Source: Flavobacteriia bacterium
Lineage (GTDB): Bacteria > Bacteroidota > Bacteroidia > Flavobacteriales_D > Crocinitomicaceae
Assembly (NCBI GenBank): GCA_016178305.1
Contig: JACOTM010000030.1
Location: forward strand, 1-64,000
Reading direction: 5' to 3'
Length of the DNA stretch: 64,000 nt
Made by a program: the position numbers and the translations under genes. Positions 29,696 to 40,394 of the stretch are shown piece by piece. The number at the start of each line of letters is the position of its first letter. Within the stretch, counting starts at the first letter, position 1. The notes beneath the pieces are model-generated. The model saw only the letters and a list, made by a program, of their open reading frames with translations. It was not told the DNA's origin and did no database searches.

Positions 29696-31237
29696 ATGTC
29701 TAAAAACTGGCAACGTTCGGATGTTCATTTATTAATTCACTTCGTAGGAATTTCTTTAATTGCTACTGGTCTGTCTTTTAGTAAAGTATTCATGTCTTTG
29801 GGTACTTTTTTAATTTTATTTAATGCAATAGCTGAAGGGAATTTTCAAGAAAAAGCAAAAATTATAACTGAAAATTCAACTTTAAAATGGATTATTGCCT
29901 TTTTTTTAATACATCTTATTGCATTAGTTTGGACAACAGATTTTCAATATGCTTCACACGATATAAAGACAAAATTAACCTTACTGATAATTCCTCTAAT
30001 ACTTATCTCAAAACCATTAGATCTTAAAAATACACGAACTATTTTATTCCTTTTTGTTGCAAGTGTATTTTTAGCTTCATTTGTTAATTTTGCTAATTAT
30101 CAACATTGGATTGGACACCATCAATACGTAGATATTCGAGACATGTCTTTATTTGGTTCCCATATTCGATTTTCAATTCTTGTTGTTTTTAGTTGCGTAA
30201 TTATATTGAATTTTTGGAAATCTTTTACTGTTAAAATTAAAGTAATTGGATTATTCATCATCGCGTGGTTATTGTTTTATACTTTTTATAGTCAAGTCTT
30301 AACTGGATATATTGCTTTTTTAACCGCCATACTTGTTATTGCTTTTATCAAACTTTTCAAGAAAAATAAACTTTCTTTTTCACTTGTATTGTCTTTTTTT
30401 GGAATTGGCTGTTATTGTCTTTTTATTTTTTTAAAACCTGTTGAAGTTCATGAAATAAACACTCAAAATTTACCAAAATTTACCAAAGAGGGAAATCAGT
30501 ATCAAAATGATTCGACACTATTGGGGTTTAGTAACAATATTCCTGTTTTCTTAACTATTTGTGATAAAGAAATGGAGCGTGAATGGCGTAAAAAGTCTGT
30601 GAAAAATTATTATGGAAAAGATGCGTTAAATCAATTACAGCGAACGACATTAATTCGTTATCTCTGTAGTAAAAATTTAACACGAGATGGTTCTGGAGTA
30701 AAAATGTTAGCTGATGAAGATATTGCAGCAATAGAAAAAGGAATAGCGAATTACAATGAAACAAGAATTGGGTTTATTGCGCGTTTGTATGGGATTAAAT
30801 ATCAAATTCAAAATGCAGAAGATCCAAATGGCCACTCATTATTACAACGATTGGAATATTGGAAAGCAGCGCAAAAAATCATTCAAAAACATTGGTTAAT
30901 CGGTGTTGGAACAGGAGATGTTCAAAACGAATTCAATCATCAATATCAATTAATGAAAACGAAATTAATTGAAGAAAATAGATTAAGGGCCCATAACTAT
31001 TACCTAACAAGTTGGCTTTCTTTTGGAATTCTTGGCTTAATTTTGTTTTTAGGAATTAATATTTCTTTTCTAATCCAACAAATTAAAGAACAGCAAATCA
31101 TGGGGATTGTATTTGGCGCCATTATGATTGTAACTTTTCTTTTTGAAGACACCATAGAAACACAATTAGGGATAACAATATTCGCATTTTTCTACGGTTT
31201 GTTTTGCCAAAAAAAAATCTCATCGAACAATCAATGA
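29696..31237 (+). CDS. O-antigen ligase-like polytopic membrane protein
   Basis: Multiple TMs; RLEYWKAAQKIIQKHWLIGVGTGDVQNEF...AHNYYLTSWLSFGILGLILF. Confidence 0.75.
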   Translation: MSKNWQRSDVHLLIHFVGISLIATGLSFSKVFMSLGTFLILFNAIAEGNFQEKAKIITENSTLKWIIAFFLIHLIALVWTTDFQYASHDIKTKLTLLIIPLILISKPLDLKNTRTILFLFVASVFLASFVNFANYQHWIGHHQYVDIRDMSLFGSHIRFSILVVFSCVIILNFWKSFTVKIKVIGLFIIAWLLFYTFYSQVLTGYIAFLTAILVIAFIKLFKKNKLSFSLVLSFFGIGCYCLFIFLKPVEVHEINTQNLPKFTKEGNQYQNDSTLLGFSNNIPVFLTICDKEMEREWRKKSVKNYYGKDALNQLQRTTLIRYLCSKNLTRDGSGVKMLADEDIAAIEKGIANYNETRIGFIARLYGIKYQIQNAEDPNGHSLLQRLEYWKAAQKIIQKHWLIGVGTGDVQNEFNHQYQLMKTKLIEENRLRAHNYYLTSWLSFGILGLILFLGINISFLIQQIKEQQIMGIVFGAIMIVTFLFEDTIETQLGITIFAFFYGLFCQKKISSNNQ

Positions 31238-31246
31238 GATTTTTTG
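31210..31246 (+). terminator. Terminator hairpin overlapping the stop codon
   Basis: AAAAAAATCTCAT-cgaacaatca-ATGAGATTTTTT; the CDS stop at 31237 lies inside the stem. Confidence 0.8.
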
Positions 31247-31522
31247 CTGTTAATCGAAAATAATACAAGAATACCCCTACTCTTGTAAACTCTTTTATAA
31301 GTAGTTTCAAAAAAATATTGAAACAAATTGACTTATTTTTTGCATATTTGTTTAGAAACAATATTCTAATTAAAGGAATATATGCTGTTTGCAAATTTAC
31401 TTTTAGATGTAAAAAATTTAAAATTATTGTTATAATATATTACGATGTCCAAAACACTTTTTTGTTTCGTAACTATTTGATAAATAGGAATTATTAATGA
31501 ATTTATATAGTATTAATTTACA

Positions 31523-33100
31523 ATGTCCACAACAACTACAGACAATTTAATAAATCTGATTCATTCATTAACGAAGGCAGAAAAACGGAGTTTTAAATTG
31601 TATGCAACTCGGAATTCTTCTTCTCAGGATGAATTAAAATTTTTGCAGTTATTTGATTATGTAGATAAAGTTTCTAATTATACAGATGAAAATGCTTTGA
31701 TCAAATTAAAAGAGATTAAAAAAACGCAATTATCAAACATCAAAGCACATTTATACAAACAAATATTAACTAGTTTAAGGCTTCAACACATTTCACATCA
31801 TATTGAAATTGAAGTTCGAGAGTTAATTGACTATGCAACTGTACTTTATCAAAAAGCATTTTACCACCAAGCTTTAAAAATGTTAGATAAAGCCAAACAA
31901 TTGGCCCTAAAAGCAAATTCTAATATTTTATGTCTTGAAATTGTTGAATTTGAAAAAGTAATTGAATCTCAATATATTACCAGATCAATAGGTACGCGAT
32001 CAGATGAATTAACACATGAAAGTACGGAGCTACAAGCACATGTAGTCGCAGCAATTGATTATTCAAATTTGGCATTGCAATTATATGCTTTGTATTTAAA
32101 AGTGGGCTTTTCGAGGGATGAAAAAGATTATCTTTTCACAAGAGAATTTTTTTACTCCAGGTTAAAACCATATCGAATTGAAGAAATGAAATTTGAAGAA
32201 AAAATGCATTTATACAATGCTTTTGTATGGTTTTATTACATGAATCAAGATTTTTTAATGTGTTATAAATATGCACGTTTATGGGTTGATTTATTTGTGG
32301 AATATCCTGATATGAAAGATTCAAGAAAAGAAATGTATTTAAAAGGAATGCACAATTTATTAAATGCATTATTTAATTTGAGAAGTTATAAACGATTTTC
32401 TGAAGAATTGGAAATTTTAAGTAATTATCAATTTTCAAGCAGGGAGCAGGAAAATGAAATCATGCTGCATAACTTATATCTTTTCTCAAACCGTATTAAT
32501 AAACATTATTTAGAAGGGACTTTTACAGATGGTTTAAAAGTTGTCCCTGAAATAATTCAATACATTGAAATTTATGAGCAACAGTTGGATGCGCATAGAA
32601 TAATGGTTTTTTATTATAAAATTGCTTGTTTATATTTTGGAAGTGGTGATAATAAAAAAGCGATTTTCTACTTAAATAAAGTGATTCAATTTAAAGAAGA
32701 AACGCTTCGAGAAGATATTCAATCTTTTGCAAGAATCTTAAACTTAATTGCTCATTTCGAATTAGGAAACGATATTCTTGTTGAATATCAAATAAAAAGT
32801 GTTTATCGATTTTTGATTAAAATGGGTGATTTACATGGTGTACAACGTGAAATTTTGAGTTTTTTACGATTACTCCCAATTACCGATAATAATGAATTAA
32901 TAAGAGCCTTTAAAATACTGCATCATAAATTGGTTAAACTTTCTCTTTTACCTTTTGAAAAACGTCCTTTTTTATATTTAGATATTATTTCATGGTTGGA
33001 ATGTAAAATTGAAAATAAATCCGTTCAAGAAGTTATCCAATCAAAATTTAATCAAGAATTAGAAACTGGCAATAAAATGTATTTCCCCAATGAAGAATAA
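31523..33100 (+). CDS. Hypothetical alpha-helical (TPR-like) protein
   Basis: Long ORF, helical repeat pattern, no signal peptide. Confidence 0.7.
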   Translation: MSTTTTDNLINLIHSLTKAEKRSFKLYATRNSSSQDELKFLQLFDYVDKVSNYTDENALIKLKEIKKTQLSNIKAHLYKQILTSLRLQHISHHIEIEVRELIDYATVLYQKAFYHQALKMLDKAKQLALKANSNILCLEIVEFEKVIESQYITRSIGTRSDELTHESTELQAHVVAAIDYSNLALQLYALYLKVGFSRDEKDYLFTREFFYSRLKPYRIEEMKFEEKMHLYNAFVWFYYMNQDFLMCYKYARLWVDLFVEYPDMKDSRKEMYLKGMHNLLNALFNLRSYKRFSEELEILSNYQFSSREQENEIMLHNLYLFSNRINKHYLEGTFTDGLKVVPEIIQYIEIYEQQLDAHRIMVFYYKIACLYFGSGDNKKAIFYLNKVIQFKEETLREDIQSFARILNLIAHFELGNDILVEYQIKSVYRFLIKMGDLHGVQREILSFLRLLPITDNNELIRAFKILHHKLVKLSLLPFEKRPFLYLDIISWLECKIENKSVQEVIQSKFNQELETGNKMYFPNEE

Positions 33101-33164
33101 ATTAAAAAGAGTAATTGAAATCAAAAAATTATCTTTTTTTATTCGTGAGAATAACAAACCCTTC

Positions 33165-34043
33165 TTATTTTAATTGACATTCAAACATTTGCTCTGTTCC
33201 TTCTTTGATTCGTTCACAAATTGTATCTGTCGGTAAATCATTATCATCTGTTCCAAAAGGATCTTCTATTTCCTCTGCCAACACTTCCATACTCACCAAA
33301 ACATAAAACACAAAAGTGGCAATGAATGCGGATGCATAACCAAAAATGGTCACAAATGCTAGTGGTAAAGTTGTTACATAAATAAAAATAAATTTCTTTA
33401 TAAATAAGCTATACGAAAAAGGAATCGGCGTGTTTTTAATACGCTCACAAGCACCTACACAGTCCATATAATTATTTAAATTTTTATCTAAAATTAAAAA
33501 GTCATTTTCTGTTATAACATTCTTTTTTTTCAATTCAATGAGACGTTTATAAATCATCTGAATAATCGCTAAAGGAATATGTTTTTGATTTTTAAGGCCC
33601 TGTGTTTCTTCCTCTGAAAGATTTAATTCTTCAAATAAAACACCTTTTCTCAAATGTTCTTTTGCACTCAATACAAAATTTGGAATCATTCTTTTAAAAA
33701 ACATTCGATCTTCTTCTTCCTCTAATAAATCTGCCAATTTCATTGAAACATTGCGCGAATCATTAACTAATTCACCCCATTTTCTTCTTCCTTCCCACCA
33801 ACGATCGTAAGCTGTATTTGTTCTAAAAACGAGTAAAAGTGAAATTACAAATCCAATTAATGAAAAAACTGTTTTTAGTTCTGAAAGAAATGTTGCGTTA
33901 GGAAAATAATGTAAAACCAAAAAAGTAATGGCTAAAGTAAATATTGATATATATATGATTTCTTTCCACAACATCCTTAAGGTGTCACTTTTATGAAGTG
34001 CAAAAATTAAATGCAACCAACTTTTGGGATTATAATTAACCAT
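33165..34043 (-). CDS. Bestrophin family (UPF0187) ion channel
   Basis: LLVFRTNTAYDRWWEGRRKWGELVNDSRN; EVLAEEIEDPFGTDDNDLP. Confidence 0.92.
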   Translation of the reverse strand: MVNYNPKSWLHLIFALHKSDTLRMLWKEIIYISIFTLAITFLVLHYFPNATFLSELKTVFSLIGFVISLLLVFRTNTAYDRWWEGRRKWGELVNDSRNVSMKLADLLEEEEDRMFFKRMIPNFVLSAKEHLRKGVLFEELNLSEEETQGLKNQKHIPLAIIQMIYKRLIELKKKNVITENDFLILDKNLNNYMDCVGACERIKNTPIPFSYSLFIKKFIFIYVTTLPLAFVTIFGYASAFIATFVFYVLVSMEVLAEEIEDPFGTDDNDLPTDTICERIKEGTEQMFECQLK

Positions 34044-34071
34044 TATTAATATCTATTTTGATTTGTATTTC

Positions 34072-34758
34072 TCAATCTATATGTTCTATAAGATCTTGTT
34101 TTAAATTGTTTAACATTTCTTGCATATCTTCAAATTGAAAATCAGCTAAACTTAATTTTGGTTCTGGTGAATGTGTTTTTTCTGGAATACAAACAACTTT
34201 CATTTTTGCTGCTTTTCCTGCAATTATTCCATTCAATGAATCTTCAATTACTAAACACTTTGAAGGATTCACTTTTAACAATTCTGCCACTGTAATATAA
34301 ACAGCTGGATGTGGTTTCCCATAGGCTTCATTTTCTGCAGAATGTGTTATATCAAAATATTGACGAATCTTCAATGTTTCTAAAACTGTATGAATCAAAA
34401 TTGTATAAGAAGAAGTTGCTAAACCAATTTTGATTTGATTTGATTTTAAAAATTCTAACGTTTCAAGTACTCCAACTAAAGGAGCTCCGTTTTCTTGAAT
34501 TAATTCAACCATTCTTGAAATAATTTGCCTCTCTACTTCATCTGGTGTTGCATTTTCCCATCCTGTATGCTCATACCAATATTTGATAACTTCATCTATA
34601 CGAAGTCCAACTGTTTTTTGAAAATCTTGTCTTGTTAATTTACACCCTACAGAATGAAAAACTTGTTCCATTGCAATTTTCCACAAAGGCTCAGAATCAA
34701 TTAAAACACCATCCATATCAAAAATGACGGCTTCATAATGTGTTATTGAAAATATCAT
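34072..34758 (-). CDS. HAD family phosphatase (beta-phosphoglucomutase/hexitol phosphatase-like)
   Basis: VIFDMDGVLIDSEPLW, GLATSS, GKPHPAVY, VIEDSLNGI. Confidence 0.9.
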   Translation of the reverse strand: MIFSITHYEAVIFDMDGVLIDSEPLWKIAMEQVFHSVGCKLTRQDFQKTVGLRIDEVIKYWYEHTGWENATPDEVERQIISRMVELIQENGAPLVGVLETLEFLKSNQIKIGLATSSYTILIHTVLETLKIRQYFDITHSAENEAYGKPHPAVYITVAELLKVNPSKCLVIEDSLNGIIAGKAAKMKVVCIPEKTHSPEPKLSLADFQFEDMQEMLNNLKQDLIEHID

Positions 34759-35603
34759 TTTTTTTTCGGTATTGTTATTTTATACAAATTCCCTCCTCCT
34801 AAGACTTTATGTTTTTCATCCGCAACGTAAATTGCCCCTTTGGAATTAACAGCAACAGACTCTTTTTGAGATATTTTACCAAGCATTATTTCTTGAATGA
34901 ATTCCAATTTTTTGTGACTGAAAGAATAAATTATAAGTCGATTGTAAGTTAAAATGTAGCATTTATCATTTTTTATTTCAAGTCCTGTTATCGCATCTTT
35001 CCACCAACCACCTTTACCTAACACATATTCTATTCCTTTGAATGCAACATAAGTTCCCGATTTTGATGGAACAGTATAAGTAAACGTCTTTCCATCAAAT
35101 GGCTCCGCTCTGCATTTCGTAAAAATGTATAAAGAATCTTTATAAAAAGCCATCCCTTCAGCGTCGAAATGAAGCTTATCATCAGAAGGAGGAAACTCTT
35201 TTTGGTCGGGGTATGTGAAAGAAATTTTTTCAGCTTTCACTATTTCTTTTTTTAAAATATCTTTAGAATTCACTTTGTATATACACAAGTCTTTTCGATT
35301 GTTGTTGTTATTTCCAATATCACCAATATAAATAAATCCTTTAGAATCAATTGTTATGTCTTCCCAGTCTTTATTTTCAGCATTTTCAACTGTAACTTTA
35401 TGAATTTTTTCACCTAAAAGATTTAAAAAAAACAATTCTGGATCATGTCCACCATCGTTGTGTGCTACTAAAATGGAATCATTTAAAAAAGCTAAGCCTG
35501 AAATTTCTTTCAATTTGGAAGGAAGTGTTCCTACCATTTTTTTTTGTGCTTGAAGATTTACGAAATTTAGTAAAACAAGAAAAAGAAGAAATAGAAATTT
35601 CAT
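34755..35603 (-). CDS. Hypothetical secreted beta-propeller-like protein
   Basis: Signal peptide; repeats such as DWEDITIDSKGFIYIGDIGNNNNNR, FDAEGMAFYKDSLYIFTK. Confidence 0.65.
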   Translation of the reverse strand: MKFLFLLFLVLLNFVNLQAQKKMVGTLPSKLKEISGLAFLNDSILVAHNDGGHDPELFFLNLLGEKIHKVTVENAENKDWEDITIDSKGFIYIGDIGNNNNNRKDLCIYKVNSKDILKKEIVKAEKISFTYPDQKEFPPSDDKLHFDAEGMAFYKDSLYIFTKCRAEPFDGKTFTYTVPSKSGTYVAFKGIEYVLGKGGWWKDAITGLEIKNDKCYILTYNRLIIYSFSHKKLEFIQEIMLGKISQKESVAVNSKGAIYVADEKHKVLGGGNLYKITIPKKK

Positions 35604-35616
35604 ACATTTTGGGGAA

Positions 35617-36870
35617 TTATATGACCATAATTTTAACTATTTCAATCTTACGATCACTTACTTGTTCAATGATATATTTGTATTTTTCTAACAAAAGTTC
35701 ATCTCCTAATGAAGGTATAGATTCCATTTTATGAATAATTAATCCTCCCAAAGTTTCATATTCATCCGATTCTGGTAAATGAAGATTATAAATTTCATTA
35801 ATATGATCGATATCTAAACGTGCTGAAAACAAGTATTCCGTTTCGCTTATTTTTTGCTCTAACAATTCTTCTTTATCATGTTCATCTAAGATGTCACCAA
35901 AAATTTCTTCAATAATATCTTCCAAGGTTATGACTCCAGAAGTTCCTCCATATTCATCTACCACAATGGCAATATTTCCTGACTGTTTTGAAAATAATTC
36001 CATAATTTCTTTTGCTGGCATTACCTCTGGGACAAAAGAGATTGGCAAAAGTATTTGTTTGATAGATTGCGGTTTTTTGAAAATTTCAAACGAATGGACA
36101 TATCCAATAACGTTTTCAATGCTATCTCTATAAACGATAATTTTAGAAAGGCCTTTTTCAATAAATAGTTTACATAAATCATCTATGCTTTCTTCTATTT
36201 CGATTGCCGCAATTTCCATCCGTGGAACCATGCAGTCTCTTGCTTTTAAATTCGAAAAATCAAGCGCATTTTGTAAAATTTGCATTTCATTTCCAAATTC
36301 TTGCTCTTCTTTGATTCGCTCATTAATATCTTGAACATAATGTTCTAAATCAACTTTTGAAAATACCTTTTGCGAATTGTCTTCTCCTTCTGACTTCACT
36401 AATTTCAAAAAAGCATTACTGATAAACATAATCAATTGTGTTGGAAGATATAAAATCCAATACACAACAATCATGATTATAGATGAGAATTTCAAAAACC
36501 CATTTGGATTAATTTGCACCAAAGCTTTCGGCAAAAATTCAGCTAAAATTAAAACTAAGAGTGTTGAAATCGTTGTCTGTATCAGTAAAATTAAGCCTTC
36601 ACTTGAAACACCCCAATTTTCAATTATTGGATTTAATAACGTTGCAGCAGAAATCCCAAAAAGTACTAATGAAACATTATTTCCTAATAATAGAGTCGCT
36701 ATAAAATGAGATTCATTTTGATAAAAAATTCCCAATATTTTCCCATTCAAAGTTCCTTTGGATCGATCCATTTCAACTTTTAGCCGATTTGAAGCGATAA
36801 AAGCAATTTCCATTCCAGAGAAAAAAGCAGTGAATATAAGCGTTATAACAATAATCAGTTCAGACTCCAT
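35617..36870 (-). CDS. Hemolysin family protein (CNNM/DUF21 + CBS + CorC-HlyC; GldE-like)
   Basis: DUF21 TM domain, CBS pair, IVVDEYGGTSGVITLEDIIEEIFGDI. Confidence 0.9.
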   Translation of the reverse strand: MESELIIVITLIFTAFFSGMEIAFIASNRLKVEMDRSKGTLNGKILGIFYQNESHFIATLLLGNNVSLVLFGISAATLLNPIIENWGVSSEGLILLIQTTISTLLVLILAEFLPKALVQINPNGFLKFSSIIMIVVYWILYLPTQLIMFISNAFLKLVKSEGEDNSQKVFSKVDLEHYVQDINERIKEEQEFGNEMQILQNALDFSNLKARDCMVPRMEIAAIEIEESIDDLCKLFIEKGLSKIIVYRDSIENVIGYVHSFEIFKKPQSIKQILLPISFVPEVMPAKEIMELFSKQSGNIAIVVDEYGGTSGVITLEDIIEEIFGDILDEHDKEELLEQKISETEYLFSARLDIDHINEIYNLHLPESDEYETLGGLIIHKMESIPSLGDELLLEKYKYIIEQVSDRKIEIVKIMVI

Positions 36871-36909
36871 TTTTAATTAATACAAGTAAATCTAGTATAA
36901 AATTCTGAA

Positions 36910-38184
36910 TTACAGAACATCAAAACCGATATCTTTTCTATAATATGCTTTTTCAAATTCAATTTTCTCCGCTGAATTATACGATTTACTTAAAGCAAAA
37001 TCGATGTCTTTTCCATAAGAAGTAATGGCTAAAACTCTACCTCCTGCAGAAATTACAGCAGGTCCATCAGCTTTTGTCCCGGCATGAAAAACAAGACTAT
37101 CTGTTACAGAACTTAAACCATAAATTTGTTTCCCTTTTTCAAAATCTTCTGGATAACCTCCGGACACCATCATCACTGTACATGCACTTCTTTCATCGAA
37201 TTGAACATCTCTTTCTGATAAAGTTTGAGAAGCAACTCCTTCAAATAAATCTAACAAATCTGATTTTAAACGAGGAATAACAACTTCTGTTTCTGGATCA
37301 CCCATTCTGCAATTGTATTCAATAACATACGGTTCCCCTTTTACGTTGATTAGACCAAAGAAAACAAAACCTTTATATACAATTCCATCTGCTTTAAATC
37401 CTTTGATTGTAGGTATAATTATCTGATTTTTAACCTTTTCTTTAAATGTTGCATCGGCAAATGGAACTGGAGAAACGGCACCCATTCCTCCTGTATTTAA
37501 TCCCGTATCTCCTTCACCAATACGTTTGTAATCTTTAGCTTCTGGTAAAATCTTATAAGAATCTCCATCTGTAATTACAAACATTGATAATTCAATTCCT
37601 TTTAAGAATTGTTCAATAACAACACTTGAGCTGGCTTCTCCAAATTTAGCATCTGCCAACATGTTTTTTAATTCCGCTTTTGCTTCCTTAAGTGTATTTA
37701 AAATTAAAACACCTTTACCTGCAGCTAGTCCATCAGCTTTTAACACATAAGGAGGCTTCATTGTTTCCAAGAAAGCATATCCTTCGTTCAAAGTGCTTTT
37801 GGTGAAAGTAGCATATTTAGCAGTAGGAATATTGTGGCGGAACATGAATTTTTTGGCAAAATCCTTACTTCCTTCTAATTGAGCGGCATGTTTATTGGGT
37901 CCGATAACAGGTATTTTCATCAATTCAGGATCTTCAGCAAAAAAATCACTGATTCCTAAAACTAATAAATCTTCTGGTCCAACAACAACCATATCGATTG
38001 TGTTTTCTAAAACAAATGTTTTAACCGCTTGAAAATCGGTTGTATCTATAGCAACATTTGTTCCGTGGTTTTTTGTTCCAGCATTTCCTGGAGCAATAAA
38101 TAATTCATCTAACATTGAACTTTGAGCCATTTTCCATGCTAAAGCGTGTTCTCTACCACCTGATCCAAGAAGTAATACTCTCAT
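36910..38184 (-). CDS. purD: Phosphoribosylamine-glycine ligase
   Basis: MRVLLLGSGGREHALAWK, PYVLKADGLAAGKGV, EYNCRMGDPETEVV. Confidence 0.97.
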   Translation of the reverse strand: MRVLLLGSGGREHALAWKMAQSSMLDELFIAPGNAGTKNHGTNVAIDTTDFQAVKTFVLENTIDMVVVGPEDLLVLGISDFFAEDPELMKIPVIGPNKHAAQLEGSKDFAKKFMFRHNIPTAKYATFTKSTLNEGYAFLETMKPPYVLKADGLAAGKGVLILNTLKEAKAELKNMLADAKFGEASSSVVIEQFLKGIELSMFVITDGDSYKILPEAKDYKRIGEGDTGLNTGGMGAVSPVPFADATFKEKVKNQIIIPTIKGFKADGIVYKGFVFFGLINVKGEPYVIEYNCRMGDPETEVVIPRLKSDLLDLFEGVASQTLSERDVQFDERSACTVMMVSGGYPEDFEKGKQIYGLSSVTDSLVFHAGTKADGPAVISAGGRVLAITSYGKDIDFALSKSYNSAEKIEFEKAYYRKDIGFDVL

Positions 38185-38223
38185 TTTTTTTATTTTTTAC
38201 CTTATTTAAAAGGATTTTATGGA

Positions 38224-38931
38224 TTAACAATATTTTAATATCGATTCGAAAATAATTTTACCATCTTCATTTGCTAATTGATGATCGGCTGCTCTTTCTG
38301 GGTGAGGCATCATTCCAAATACATTTTTGTTTTTATTTGCTATTCCAGCAATATTCAATAATGAACCGTTTGGATTAAATTCATCCGCTATTTTTCCGTC
38401 TTCTGAACAATAATTAAAAATTACTTGCTCATGATCTAAAATGCTTTTTAAGGAGTCTTCATTCGCATAAAATCTACCTTCACCATGAGCGATAGGAATT
38501 TTAAATGCTTTTTCTAAATCCAACCCTTTCGTGATAGGAGCTGAATTTGTTGCAGGCTTAATGTAAACATTTTTACAAATAAATTTTTGTTGATTATTAT
38601 GCAACAATGCGCCATCCAATAAACCAGATTCTGTTAAAATTTGGAAACCGTTGCAAATTCCCATAACATAACCACCTTTATTTGCATGTTTCATTACTTC
38701 ACCCATTATAGGAGAAAGTTTTGCAATTGCACCTGATCTCAAATAATCGCCATACGAGAATCCTCCAGGAAGCACAATAAAATCTGCTCCTTTTAAATCC
38801 GTATCTTTATGCCATAATTTTTCAACTTTTTGACCCATGATTGTTTCTAATACATAAACCATGTCTTCATCACAGTTCGAACCAGGGAAAGTAACAACAC
38901 CAAATTTCATATAAAAACTATTTTTAAACAC
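38224..38931 (-). CDS. purQ: Phosphoribosylformylglycinamidine synthase subunit PurQ; start likely the internal MKFGVV
   Basis: FGVVTFPGSNCDEDMV, LPGGFSYGDYLRSGAIA, GICNGFQILTE, MMPHPERA. Confidence 0.95.
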   Translation of the reverse strand: MFKNSFYMKFGVVTFPGSNCDEDMVYVLETIMGQKVEKLWHKDTDLKGADFIVLPGGFSYGDYLRSGAIAKLSPIMGEVMKHANKGGYVMGICNGFQILTESGLLDGALLHNNQQKFICKNVYIKPATNSAPITKGLDLEKAFKIPIAHGEGRFYANEDSLKSILDHEQVIFNYCSEDGKIADEFNPNGSLLNIAGIANKNKNVFGMMPHPERAADHQLANEDGKIIFESILKYC

Positions 38932-39062
38932 GCTTTTTTAACGCATTTCATTGTAAGCTAATCAATTAATATTAGAATAAATTGAAAAAAATATTGTAAA
39001 TCTTTCAATTTTCATTCAGATGCTGTAAAATTAGTCAATAATATGGAAGGAAACAGACGTTT

Positions 39063-40046
39063 TTAGAAGAAAAATTTCACAAAGGAATAAATCAATGTAA
39101 TATAAAAAAGTCCATTTGCAACGTGAAACCACGTTTTGTGGGTAAATGAATAGGTTAATAAAAATGATAATGGTATCATTAATAAGCTGAATCGTTCTAT
39201 TTGTTTAAATAAAATATAATCCATAATTCCGAGAACGATTCCCGTTATGATTATCCACCATAAAATTTGGACTAATTTTTTGAGCCGAATGGAACTTTTT
39301 TTCAAATTGGATTGAATACTGATTAAACTCAATAAAAAAGAAAGAATAAAAATGCTTGTTGAAATTAAAAAATCAAATTTATGACGGTCGTAATTGGAAG
39401 GGATTTTTAATAATTTTAAATCGATGGAAGTTTGCGTGTAAAGTAAATACAAACCCGCGTAAATTAAAGGAATACTAAGTCCAATAATTGTTAATAATAT
39501 TTCACGAATAATAATCGGTCTAATTGTCCAAATCATAATAAAAATAAAAGGAAAAAAACCGATTAACGGAGGGTGAAAAGTAGCCGCTATTCCTGAAAAA
39601 AAAGCCGCATTAAAAACTAATCTTCGTCCTTCTTCATTTTGACGTAATTTGAATAACTGGTAGATCATCAAAATTAAAAAACTGTGAGAAATTAACAAGC
39701 CATCAACTTTGTAAAACGAATGGTAATAACTCATTAACAGTACATAAAGTAAAGAAGGCATAAAACTATTTCTTCCTAAAAATTCATTCCAGTTAAAAAT
39801 AGCATTGATTCCAACAGCATTAACAACGATGAAAAAACTCGTGATTGCTTGAATAACGATCAGATTGTCAGGAAGCGTTTTGTTTCCCCAAAAACCAAAA
39901 TTCGAAAGCGTTGAATATTGGTAATAATTTTTGAAGTAATTGATCAATACATAAAGAGCTATTACGAAAGGTAATAAGAATAATACAACCGAACGATTTC
40001 CTAAAAACAGCTTAATCATGAATGCGAAGATACATTTTTTTCTCAA
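39063..40046 (-). CDS. DUF6427-like polytopic membrane protein
   Basis: Multiple TMs; WNEFLGRNSFMPSLLYVLLMSYY; located near purD/purQ. Confidence 0.6.
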   Translation of the reverse strand: MRKKCIFAFMIKLFLGNRSVVLFLLPFVIALYVLINYFKNYYQYSTLSNFGFWGNKTLPDNLIVIQAITSFFIVVNAVGINAIFNWNEFLGRNSFMPSLLYVLLMSYYHSFYKVDGLLISHSFLILMIYQLFKLRQNEEGRRLVFNAAFFSGIAATFHPPLIGFFPFIFIMIWTIRPIIIREILLTIIGLSIPLIYAGLYLLYTQTSIDLKLLKIPSNYDRHKFDFLISTSIFILSFLLSLISIQSNLKKSSIRLKKLVQILWWIIITGIVLGIMDYILFKQIERFSLLMIPLSFLLTYSFTHKTWFHVANGLFYITLIYSFVKFFF

Positions 40047-40130
40047 GAGAGAAAATCAATCTTTTTTTCACCAAATAGTTCAACAACTACTCATCTCAAA
40101 ATTTAGGAATTATTCTAAAGGAAAATAGAA

Positions 40131-40166
40131 GAAACTATCTAAAGTTATTTGATGAACAGCTTTTAT
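40131..40166 (+). repeat. Dispersed 36-nt repeat, copy 1
   Basis: GAAACTATCTAAAGTTATTTGATGAACAGCTTTTAT, 33/36 identical to 50011-50046. Confidence 0.55.
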
Positions 40167-40211
40167 TGAATTTAAGTTTAAAAAAGAGACTTGAAAATAT
40201 TCGATTGTAGT

Positions 40212-40230
40212 CGTTTCTATCCGTTAGAAA
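40212..40230. repeat. Palindromic intergenic repeat, second copy
   Basis: GTTTCTATCCGTTAGAAAC versus GTTTCTAACCGTTAGAAAC at 1208-1226. Confidence 0.55.
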
Positions 40231-40394
40231 CTCTTACAAGCCTATCACAACTGCATTTCAAGAAAATCTTATCAAACAATTCTAAATTTAAACAGCGTTT
40301 CTTAAACTATATTTCATCCCTGAATTTTGTCTATCATTCTTATTTTGAAAATTAAAAATTTAGTAGTATCTTTCTTTTCACAATATTCACTTTT

